From: Pseudomonas beijingensis
Lineage (GTDB): Bacteria > Pseudomonadota > Gammaproteobacteria > Pseudomonadales > Pseudomonadaceae
NCBI RefSeq assembly: GCF_030687295.1
Contig: NZ_CP117425.1
Coordinates: 992,001 to 1,056,000 of the forward strand
Length of the DNA: 64,000 nucleotides
Direction: 5' to 3'
Positions 57,253 to 64,000 of the stretch are shown here, piece after piece. Below the pieces are notes generated by a model, which worked only from the letters and a program-made list of their open reading frames with translations, was not told where the DNA came from and searched no databases. Position 1 is the first letter of the stretch. Every line of letters begins with the position of its first letter. Both the position numbers and the translations under genes were made by a program.

Positions 57253-57326
57253 TCTTCATGCTCTGGTTTGCGTCCGGAAAGCCAGTATAGATAACCTGAC
57301 GATGCCGGCTCATGGCGTCGAAATAC

Positions 57327-58262
57327 CTAGCCATTGTTCAACGGCAACTGCGGACTGTCCGGATTCAACTGTTGTCGCCTGAACTGCCCCGGCGGCTGGC
57401 CATGTATCTGGCGAAAGCGCCTGGAAAAATAAGCCTCGTCGGCAAACCCGCACAACCTCGCCACTTCGCCCACTGGCCGTGTGCCATTGAGCAAGTAATT
57501 GCGCGCCGCATGCATTCGACGTTCGAGTACCAGTTCGGTGAAGGTCTTGCCGATTTCCTTGCGCAACCAGTGAGTCAGGTACGTGGGGGACAGGTACGTC
57601 GCGGCAGCCACCTTGATCAAGTTGAGATCGGGGTCGGCGATGTTCTTGCGCAAGTACTCGGACATTCTGGCCAGCGCATCGCGTCGGCTGACTTCAGCGG
57701 CATTTTCTTCGGCCAAGCGCTTGAGCGGCTCGGCATACAAGGCGCAGACGCTGCCGATCAGTTGCAGCAGCAGGCCCTTGAGCATCTCGCGGGTGCCGAA
57801 TTGTCGATTCTCGTCCAGTGCGCGCATCTGTGTGATCAACGCGCATACCTTGGCGAAATCGTCGTCGCCGAGAATGAAGTCCAGATGTTCTTGAAAGCGG
57901 AACGGTGACAGCTCGGGCGCCAACAGGATCGAAACCTCTTCCAGATCCATGGGATCGCACTGCAAGTGCGGCAGCAGGAACGTCTGGGAGAAGTTGATCA
58001 CGATGAAATTGCTGTCCGCCGGGTGCGGAATCACGTGCACGCGGTGGGGCAGGATGAAGGCCAGGGTATTGTGTGGAAACGGACGTTCGACGTTGCCAAT
58101 GTGTTGCACGGTGTCGCCGCCGAGGTTGATCTGGATCTGGAAGTACTCATGGCGGTGTGGGCTGGTTTCCGCGCGCCGGCCCTTTTTGTCGCGGATGTAG
58201 AAGTCGGTCAATTCGCTGCGTTGCTGCATGACATAGGTGGGGACTCGGCTCGGTGATGACAT
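57327..58262 (-). CDS. AraC family transcriptional regulator (cupin N-terminus)
   Basis: 311 residues. An N-terminal cupin-like domain (HRHEYFQIQINLGGDTVQHI) binds the effector; the C-terminal AraC HTH pair (VAAATYLSPTYLTHWLRKE, LCGFADEAYFSRRFRQIHG) is complete. It is divergent from the MFS-FAH-SDR-dehydrogenase operon at 58829-62799 and is the natural candidate activator. Start at ATG 58262. Confidence 0.9.
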   Translation of the reverse strand: MSSPSRVPTYVMQQRSELTDFYIRDKKGRRAETSPHRHEYFQIQINLGGDTVQHIGNVERPFPHNTLAFILPHRVHVIPHPADSNFIVINFSQTFLLPHLQCDPMDLEEVSILLAPELSPFRFQEHLDFILGDDDFAKVCALITQMRALDENRQFGTREMLKGLLLQLIGSVCALYAEPLKRLAEENAAEVSRRDALARMSEYLRKNIADPDLNLIKVAAATYLSPTYLTHWLRKEIGKTFTELVLERRMHAARNYLLNGTRPVGEVARLCGFADEAYFSRRFRQIHGQPPGQFRRQQLNPDSPQLPLNNG

Positions 58263-58828
58263 CTCCTGGGAATCCTCTGCGGGGCATGGCGGTGATAGCG
58301 ATTGTGGCGGTGCATCTGGCCTATTTTCAAGGTGTTATACGATGACTTGGCGCCTGGACTGAATTTTCTGTAGCCCGAGGATGGAGGGCGGTTGTCCAAA
58401 ACGAAAAATTCGTATTTAGAGTATTTATCCTTTAAAAACATATAGTTATTTACAATGTAAAAAACAGTTTTAAAAAACTCAGTGAGCTTGTTTTTTTGGA
58501 CAGGTTTCTTGGACCCGGTTTAGACCGGGAAAAATGATCTAACACCTCAGTTGATTTTGAATGGTTGTACGACCACTGTTGGGGCCACGCAACCCGACTC
58601 TCCCTCCAAAAACCATCAAAGGTGCGCACATCATGAACCTGTTCCTGCTTCACGTTGACCCTCCCGATTGCGCCTGCGACGGATCCTGTTGCAAGGCCTC
58701 TTTGAACACCTGACACCGGCTGTTCGCGCCTCTCATTCCTGTAGCGATTGTTCTGCCCCGGCATCGAGGGCATTGATTTCGGCTGCTCGTAAAACATTTC
58801 GACGCTTCTAACAATAACGAGGTCCACC
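58263..58828 (+). other. Regulatory region between AraC gene and the orphan operon
   Basis: 566 bases, AT-rich from 58390 to 58480. It holds TTGGAC at 58509-58514 and AATGAT at 58533-58538, with the perfect palindrome CCCGGT-TTAG-ACCGGG (58514-58529) in the spacer, and a second palindrome-like motif GGTTGTACGACC at 58563-58574. A 26-codon frame at 58634-58714 (MNLFLLHV... with CACDGSCC) behind AAAGGTGCG could be a leader peptide but has little support. Confidence 0.5.
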
Positions 58829-60160
58829 ATGTCGAACTCCCACACTTCCCAAATTGCCAGCGCTCGGGACGCCGCGGTGCCTGAGCGCCTGCCGTCGCGG
58901 CGGCGTTGGTTCATGCTGTCGTTGCTGCTGATCGCGACGATCATCAACTACATCGATCGGGTGAATATTTCGATTGCCGCACCGTTCCTCGCCAAGGACC
59001 TGGGCCTGGACAAGATCGAAATGGGCCTGATTTTTTCTGCGTTTGCCTGGACCTACGCCATTGCACTGGTGCCCGCCGGGTTCATCGCCGATCGCTTCGG
59101 TTCCAGGTTCACCTATGGGGTGTCGCTGATCAGTTGGTCGACCGTCACCGTGTGCCAGGGTTTTGCCACGGGTTTCGCTTCGCTGTTTGCCCTGCGCCTG
59201 GCGGTCGGCGCAATGGAAGCGCCGGCGTTTCCGGCCAACAGCCGGGCGGTCACGGTGTGGTTCCCGGCGCGTGAACGGGGCTTGGCCAGCAGCATTTACG
59301 TCTGCGGCCAGTACCTGGGCACGGCGCTGTTTACCGGTGCGTTGCTGTGGCTGGCGACCACTTATGACTGGCGTCATGTGTTCTACAGCACCGGGGCGCT
59401 CGGCATCGTCTTCGGGGTGGCCTGGCTGTTTCTGTATCGCGACCCGATGAACTGCAAGAAAGTCAGCCAGGAAGAACTCAAGTACATCGAGGCCGGGGGC
59501 GGGCTGGTCAAAAGCAGCCAAGAGCGCACCCGGTTCAACTGGCGGCAGATCGCCGAGCTGTTCAGCTATCGGCAGGTCTGGGCGATTTGCATCGGTAAGT
59601 TCGCCAGCACCTCGGCGCTGTACTTCTTTCTCACCTGGTTCCCCACGTACCTGATCGAAGAACGTCAGCTGACCATGATCAAGGCCGGGATCTTCGCCGT
59701 GTTGCCGTTCGTGGGCGCGACGGTAGGCATCATGCTCGCCGGGATCGTCTCCGACCTGCTGATCCGTCGCGGCTATTCGCTGTCCTTTGCCCGCAAGCTA
59801 CCGCTGGTGGTCGGCTCGATGCTGGGCATGTCCATCGTGCTGGTGAATTTCACCGATTCGAACGTGATCTGCATCGCCGTGCTGACGATTGCCTTCTTCT
59901 CCCAGGGCATCGCTTCGTCCTCATGGGCGGCGGTGTCGGAAGTGGCGCCCAAGGAACTGATCGGACTGACCGGTGGGATCACCAGCCTGGCGGCCAACAT
60001 CGGCGGGATTGTCACCCCCATCGTGATTGGCGCGATCGTTCACAAGACTGGCTCATTTGCCTTGGCCTTCTGGTTCATCGGCGGTGTGGCGCTGATCGGC
60101 ACCTTGTCCTATTCGTTGCTGCTTGGCCGTTTGTATCGCATTGAACTCAAGGCGCGCTGA
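58829..60160 (+). CDS. MFS transporter of the anion:cation symporter family
   Basis: 443 residues with twelve predicted membrane helices. The first helix motif IINYIDRVNISIAAPFLAKD and the loop GFIADRFGSRFTYG match the ACS family, the same family as DgoT at 27237. It is the first gene of a four-gene set and probably imports the substrate, a carboxylate, of the downstream enzymes. ATG at 58829 behind ACGAGG. Confidence 0.88.
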   Translation: MSNSHTSQIASARDAAVPERLPSRRRWFMLSLLLIATIINYIDRVNISIAAPFLAKDLGLDKIEMGLIFSAFAWTYAIALVPAGFIADRFGSRFTYGVSLISWSTVTVCQGFATGFASLFALRLAVGAMEAPAFPANSRAVTVWFPARERGLASSIYVCGQYLGTALFTGALLWLATTYDWRHVFYSTGALGIVFGVAWLFLYRDPMNCKKVSQEELKYIEAGGGLVKSSQERTRFNWRQIAELFSYRQVWAICIGKFASTSALYFFLTWFPTYLIEERQLTMIKAGIFAVLPFVGATVGIMLAGIVSDLLIRRGYSLSFARKLPLVVGSMLGMSIVLVNFTDSNVICIAVLTIAFFSQGIASSSWAAVSEVAPKELIGLTGGITSLAANIGGIVTPIVIGAIVHKTGSFALAFWFIGGVALIGTLSYSLLLGRLYRIELKAR

Positions 60161-60268
60161 GCCCGGAAAAAAGCTGTTTTTCTCCAACACGAGGCGGCAT
60201 TCCTCCAACTTAGCCAGGGATTGCCGCCGTACGCTGACGCTTCTATCAGGACTTTTACCAGGATGAAC

Positions 60269-60961
60269 ATGCCCGAGTATGTCTTTACCCCGGACCTGCC
60301 AGTAACCCTACCGGTTGTCGGCACCCCGCAGCGTTTTCCCGTCGGCCGGGTCTTTTGCGTCGGTCGCAACTACCCTTGGCCCGATACCCAGGGTGAATCC
60401 CGCGTGCCACCGGTGTTTTTCATGAAGCCTGCCAGTTGCGTAGTGGACGCGGTCGGTGACGTGACGTTTCCACCAGTGACCGAGGAGTTCGCTCATGAAA
60501 TCGAATTGGTCGTGGCCATCGGCGAGGGTGGCGCCAATATCCCTGAGGGCCAGGCGCTGGCCTATGTGTGGGGCTACGCGGCGGGTCTGGACCTGACCCG
60601 GCGTGATGTCCAGCGCCAGGCCAAGCGCAACGGGTTACCGTGGGAGGGCGCCAAGGTGTTTGACGGCGCCGCGCCGATGACGGCCATCGTGCCGGTGTCG
60701 CGGACAGGGCACCCCGAGGGCGAGTTGTGGCTGAACGTGAACGGTGAAGAACGCCAGCGTGACAGCCTCGACAGCCAGATCTGGTCGGTCAGCGAAGTGA
60801 TCGCTCGCATCTCCCAATCAGTGGCGCTGCGGGCCGGCGACCTGATCATGACCGGCAGCCCGGCAGGCGTCGATGTGCTGCAGCCGGGTGATGTCATCAC
60901 GGCCGGCATCGATGGCATCGGCGAACTGGAAATGCGCGTCGGTCCGCGTTTGTCTGACTGA
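60269..60961 (+). CDS. Fumarylacetoacetate hydrolase (FAH) family protein
   Basis: 230 residues from ATG 60269 with AGGA five bases upstream; ATG 60263 is an alternative. The FAH family metal ligands are in EFAHEIELVVAIG and the aspartate in GLDLTRRDVQ. Conserved lysine and arginine are in PWEGAKVFDGAAP, and TGSPAGVDVLQPGD closes the fold. It resembles acylpyruvate or fumarylpyruvate hydrolases (YcgM type), but members also include decarboxylases and diketo-acid hydrolases. The second gene of the orphan operon. Confidence 0.87.
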   Translation: MPEYVFTPDLPVTLPVVGTPQRFPVGRVFCVGRNYPWPDTQGESRVPPVFFMKPASCVVDAVGDVTFPPVTEEFAHEIELVVAIGEGGANIPEGQALAYVWGYAAGLDLTRRDVQRQAKRNGLPWEGAKVFDGAAPMTAIVPVSRTGHPEGELWLNVNGEERQRDSLDSQIWSVSEVIARISQSVALRAGDLIMTGSPAGVDVLQPGDVITAGIDGIGELEMRVGPRLSD

Positions 60962-60982
60962 ATTCGAGAAGGGAGAATCCAC

Positions 60983-61741
60983 ATGTCCAACACATTGAAA
61001 GTGGCTTTGGTGACGGGCGCCGGCAGCGGGATTGGCCGAGCGGTGGCCCTGGGCCTGATGGCAGACGGCTACACGCTGGTGCTGGCCGGGCGCCGCCCCG
61101 AGCCCTTGCAGACATTGGTCGAGTTGGCGGCTTGCGAGGGGCGCGAAGCCCTGGCGGTACCCACCGATGTGCGCGATCCGGCCAGTGTCGATGCGCTGTT
61201 TGCCGCCATCGCCGAGGCCTTCGGACGCCTGGACGTGGTGTTCAACAACGCCGGCGTCAATGCGCCCGCCGTGCCACTGGATGAGCTGACGTTCGAGCAG
61301 TGGCGAAACGTGATCGACACCAACCTCAACGGCGTTTTCCTGTGCGCCCGTGGTGCCTTCGGCCTGATGCGCCGGCAACAGCCCCAGGGTGGACGGATCA
61401 TCAACAACGGATCGATCTCGGCCCACACCCCACGGCCGTTCAGCAGCGCCTACACCGCCAGTAAACACGCGGTGCTGGGGCTGACCAAATCCCTGGCCCT
61501 GGACGGACGCGAATACAACATCGCCTGCAGCCAGATCGACATCGGCAACGCCCTCACCGAAATGTCCGTGCGCATGACCAAGGGCGTGCGCCAGGCCAAC
61601 GGCAGCATCGCGGTGGAGCCGATGGTGGACGTCAAACACGTGGCCGACGCGGTGCGCTACATCGCTGGCCTGCCGTTGTCGGCCAACGTCTTGAACATGA
61701 CCGTCATGGCCACGGCCATGCCATTTGCCGGTCGCGGTTGA
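60983..61741 (+). CDS. Short-chain dehydrogenase/reductase
   Basis: 252 residues. Cofactor loop [17 protein letters not shown], the serine in [10 protein letters not shown] and the YTASK pair. The C-terminus ([20 protein letters not shown]) is unlike FabG. It probably oxidises a hydroxy group in the catabolic route of the operon. The ribosome-binding site GAAGGGAG is strong. No substrate can be read off. Confidence 0.88.
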   Translation: MSNTLKVALVTGAGSGIGRAVALGLMADGYTLVLAGRRPEPLQTLVELAACEGREALAVPTDVRDPASVDALFAAIAEAFGRLDVVFNNAGVNAPAVPLDELTFEQWRNVIDTNLNGVFLCARGAFGLMRRQQPQGGRIINNGSISAHTPRPFSSAYTASKHAVLGLTKSLALDGREYNIACSQIDIGNALTEMSVRMTKGVRQANGSIAVEPMVDVKHVADAVRYIAGLPLSANVLNMTVMATAMPFAGRG

Positions 61742-61842
61742 GCCTGCGCGGTTCATTTTGAGGACATGCACTCGCCACACTGATTCGAGCACGCCTTGGT
61801 TGCGCTTGAATCCGTTTTTTCCTATTTCGTTACGAGGTCTAC

Positions 61843-62799
61843 ATGAAGCCAGAAGTCTTGCAGCTCAGCCCAATCCTGATCCCCGAAATCAACGCCCGGC
61901 TCAACGAACTGTTCACGGTGCGGCGCTATTTCGAACAGGCTGACAAACAAGCCTATCTACAAGAACACGGCGTCAACATTCGCGGTGTGATCACCGGTGG
62001 GCATACCGGCATCAGCCAGGCGCTCATGGCACAACTGCCCCAACTGGAAGTGGTCGCGGTCAACGGCGTGGGCACCGATGCGGTGGACCTGGCCTACGCC
62101 AGGGATCGCGGAATCCGCGTCACGGCCACCGTCGGCGCGCTGACCGAAGATGTCGCCGACCTGGCAATCGGCCTATTGATTGCCGTGTGCCGGGGGCTGT
62201 GCACCGGTGATCGCTACGTGCGCTCCGGCCAATGGCCCCAGAGCCCGACGCCACTGTCTCCGCTGCCATTGGCCCGGCAGGTGTCCGGCATGCGCATCGG
62301 CATCGTCGGCATGGGTCGGGTCGGTCGCGCCGTGGCGACGCGCGCCGCCGCGTTCGGGTGTCCGATCAGCTACACCGACCTGCAGCCCATGAGCGACGTG
62401 AACCACACCTTTGTCGCCGATCTCAAACAACTGGCCCGCGACAGCGACGCCTTGATCCTCGCGGCGGCCGCCGACAAGGCTGAGGCCATCATCGATGCCG
62501 AGGTACTGCGTGCCTTGGGCCAGGGCGGATATCTTATCAACGTGGCTCGCGGCAAACTGGTCAACGAGGCCGATCTGGTAGCTGCGCTGACCGCCGGGGA
62601 AATCGCCGGTGCGGCTTTGGATGTGTTCGTCGATGAACCGCATGTGCCCGAGGCGTTGTTCGGCAATGAGCAGGTGGTGCTGCAACCGCACCGGGCGAGT
62701 GCGACGTTGCAGACCCGCACGCGGATGGGGGAGATGGTGGTGGCGAGTCTGGTGGATAGTTTTGCTGGGAAGGTGCCGCAGGGGTGTGTGACGGGTTGA
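61843..62799 (+). CDS. D-isomer-specific 2-hydroxyacid dehydrogenase
   Basis: 318 residues. The NAD-binding GMGRVGRAVATRAAAFGC pattern (GxGxxG near residue 155) and the active-site set (arginine in NVARGKLVNEADLV, glutamate in DEPHVPEAL, histidine in LQPHRASA) are those of the GhrB/glyoxylate-hydroxypyruvate reductase family. It would reduce a 2-keto acid to a 2-hydroxyacid, possibly detoxifying or draining a pathway product. It ends the operon, 100 bases after the SDR gene. Confidence 0.9.
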   Translation: MKPEVLQLSPILIPEINARLNELFTVRRYFEQADKQAYLQEHGVNIRGVITGGHTGISQALMAQLPQLEVVAVNGVGTDAVDLAYARDRGIRVTATVGALTEDVADLAIGLLIAVCRGLCTGDRYVRSGQWPQSPTPLSPLPLARQVSGMRIGIVGMGRVGRAVATRAAAFGCPISYTDLQPMSDVNHTFVADLKQLARDSDALILAAAADKAEAIIDAEVLRALGQGGYLINVARGKLVNEADLVAALTAGEIAGAALDVFVDEPHVPEALFGNEQVVLQPHRASATLQTRTRMGEMVVASLVDSFAGKVPQGCVTG

Positions 62800-62843
62800 A
62801 CGGGAGCCACTTCAGGGAAGCTTGAAGTGGCGATGCAATCGCG

Positions 62844-63194
62844 TCAGTCATATCCGGGTGGGAGCCGCGTCGCGACCTGGTTCCAACACCTGTCGACCTC
62901 CTTGGCAATGCTGCCGCTGCCTTTCCTGGGCTCGAGCCCATCGCTTGCGATGAGGTGCTCCAGCAACCACTCATCTGTCCATCCCACCCATTCGCCCGCG
63001 ACGGATCTGAGGTTGGCTTCGAGCACCGGGAATACTTCATTCCACAGGATGCTGCGTATTTCACTGGGCGAATAGCCGCTTTCAAGGACGACGCGGGCGA
63101 TGTAATCGTAGGTCAGGTCGTCCATCTCAGTGTCGAGAAAGAGCGATGAAAGGGCTTGCCAGATTTTCAGGCGGGTCGGGTCGGCAGGGTTCAT
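62844..63194 (-). CDS. DUF7079-like protein
   Basis: 116 residues from the ATG at 63194. The sequence LKIWQALSSLFLDTEMDDLT, ILWNEVFPVLEANLRSVAGE and WLLEHLIASDG fits my memory of the DUF7079 family, small alpha-helical proteins of unknown function. A longer frame up to 63341 lacks a start with ribosome-binding site. It is convergent with the 2-hydroxyacid dehydrogenase and divergent from the HigB-like gene. Confidence 0.7.
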   Translation of the reverse strand: MNPADPTRLKIWQALSSLFLDTEMDDLTYDYIARVVLESGYSPSEIRSILWNEVFPVLEANLRSVAGEWVGWTDEWLLEHLIASDGLEPRKGSGSIAKEVDRCWNQVATRLPPGYD

Positions 63195-63349
63195 GTTTTT
63201 GTCTCGGGATGTGTAGGTGATAAACCCATTTGGCCCAATGGTGCCGGCCAAATCGCCTGCTTGCACAGTGTGAGTCCCGTTGCCGCCAATAAATTCGAGT
63301 TGTGAAAAAACACAACCAGAGTACCATCGGCTCAAAGACAAGGAAGCCC

Positions 63350-63682
63350 ATGGATATACTCACGCCATCACGTTTTGACGACGCTGCGATTTTGTACCCG
63401 AACGACAAGGCCGGGCTTGAGCGTTGCCTGCGCATTTTGAGGATGGCTCGCCCCAAGGCGTTCGCGGACCTGCAAAAGCTTTTCGGTACGCAGGGTGTCG
63501 ACTTGTTCAAGCCCAGGGTCGCAATGAATTGGGTAGTGATCGACGTAGGCGGCAATAATCTCAGGGTGATAGGTGGCGTCAACTACACCCGGCAGAAGTT
63601 CTACGTCAAACACATCTACACGCATGCCGATTACGACGTTGCCAACGTCTGGTATGCAAGAAACAAAGGGGTAAGACGATGA
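63350..63682 (+). CDS. higB: HigB-like toxin of a type II toxin-antitoxin pair
   Basis: 110 residues from the ATG at 63350, behind AAGGAAG. The C-terminal half (WVVIDVGGNNLRVIGGVNYT, FYVKHIYTHADYDVANVWY) is the HigB family RelE fold. HigB toxins cleave mRNA at the ribosome. The stop overlaps the antitoxin start by four bases; toxin-first order is typical of higBA. A GTG at 63302 would give a longer, unlikely form. Confidence 0.82.
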   Translation: MDILTPSRFDDAAILYPNDKAGLERCLRILRMARPKAFADLQKLFGTQGVDLFKPRVAMNWVVIDVGGNNLRVIGGVNYTRQKFYVKHIYTHADYDVANVWYARNKGVRR

Positions 63683-64000
63683 GCGCAGCCCGGAACGACT
63701 TTCAAACCGTGATCGCAACGCTTGGCGAGCTATACGCGGTATTGGATCGCCTGCGCGGTGAGTTTGTGCATGGCATCAAGACCTCTGCCGACTATGAGCG
63801 TGCGACGGACTTGCTCGATGAACTCACCGACGGGCGCGAGCTGAGCAAGACCGAGGAGAGAATTCTCGTTGAACTCGAGGATGAAATCCTGGCCTACCAG
63901 CGCGACTCCGATCAGTTTCGCGAATCGAATGCCGCTTTTGAGGCGACCTGCACGCCTGTGCAATTGATCAAGGACCTGATGGAGACACTCGGGCTGACCG
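63679..64000 (+). CDS. higA: Antitoxin partner of the HigB-like toxin (cut by window end)
   Basis: 107 residues are visible (SAARNDFQTVIATLGELYA, then acidic EERILVELEDEILAYQRDS). The gene begins at ATG 63679 overlapping the toxin stop. The helical, acidic N-terminal part and the VQLIKDLMETLGLT segment, where an Xre-type helix-turn-helix begins in HigA proteins, fit an antitoxin that also represses the operon. The DNA-binding part is beyond the window. Confidence 0.75.
   Translation, partial: MSAARNDFQTVIATLGELYAVLDRLRGEFVHGIKTSADYERATDLLDELTDGRELSKTEERILVELEDEILAYQRDSDQFRESNAAFEATCTPVQLIKDLMETLGLT

Noticed and set aside
58634-58714. 26-codon cysteine-containing leader ORF before the MFS gene as a real gene
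   Set aside because: A weak ribosome-binding site and no repeats typical of attenuators; kept only as a remark in the region entry.

Overview
The window is a stretch of chromosome from a Pseudomonas of the P. fluorescens group. The evidence is high-GC codon use, the conserved pseudomonad gene order maf-yceD-rpmF-plsX-fabD-fabG-acpP-fabF-pabC-mltG-tmk-holB-pilZ-tatD, a pseudomonad AraFGH/Dgo sugar module, and many pseudomonad REP elements (TGTGGGAGCGAGCTTGCTCGCGAT and its complement) between genes. There is no prophage, IS element, CRISPR array or recognisable defence island. The only toxin-antitoxin pair (HigBA-like) is cut by the right edge.

Layout. 1-11.2 kb: end of sppA, maf on the minus strand, then the fatty-acid/phospholipid synthesis cluster and its house-keeping followers. 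11.25-11.38 kb: a minus-strand sRNA gene matching RgsA in position and structure. 11.6-14.8 kb: TetR regulator, moaA paralogue, DUF4823 lipoprotein, DUF1285 protein. 15.0-21.5 kb: GntR regulator, sugar lactonase, sugar dehydrogenase and the AraFGH importer. 21.5-24.0 kb: a tandem REP array, small accessory proteins, GNAT, GST. 24.2-29.4 kb: dgoK-dgoA-dgoD, an MFS carrier and an IclR regulator. 29.4-31.5 kb: zinc alcohol dehydrogenase and a divergent AraC regulator. 31.7-35.6 kb: ETF-ubiquinone oxidoreductase divergent from etfBA. 35.7-41.9 kb: envelope lipoproteins, MocR regulator, small proteins, RraB. 42.3-45.5 kb: circularly permuted ATP-grasp / alpha-E / transglutaminase trio. 45.7-52.5 kb: cytochrome c protein, thiolase plus FadB-like enzyme, a glutamine amidotransferase, CorA. 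52.6-57.3 kb: PlsC-type acyltransferase, crotonase, tRNA-Ser(GGA), small genes. 57.3-62.8 kb: AraC regulator and an orphan catabolic operon (MFS, FAH-family hydrolase, SDR, 2-hydroxyacid dehydrogenase). 62.8-64 kb: DUF7079-like protein and the HigBA-like pair.

The two sugar blocks read as one pathway: import and oxidation of galactose (and/or arabinose) to the lactone and galactonate, then dehydration, phosphorylation and aldol cleavage to pyruvate and glyceraldehyde 3-phosphate. Two shared DNA motifs tie the blocks together: a 15-bp motif near gntR and araF, and a duplicated promoter with a TCCCA-N5-TGGGA palindrome before the dehydrogenase and before dgoK. A second regulatory link is that the RgsA-like RNA is complementary to the ribosome-binding site of acpP in this same window.

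Data quality matters. Seven conserved genes (fabD, acpP, holB, an OmpA-family gene, the ATP-grasp and alpha-E genes, plsC-like) carry eleven small frame disruptions in total, all net insertions of 1-2 bases, mostly in G/C runs. Three of these genes are essential, and removing the extra bases restores the expected protein lengths, so they are most likely sequencing errors and are annotated as full-length CDS. I found no obviously new large system. The most rewarding items are the sRNA/acpP pairing, the nearly leaderless yceD promoter, the two-regulator sugar regulon and the orphan catabolic operon.
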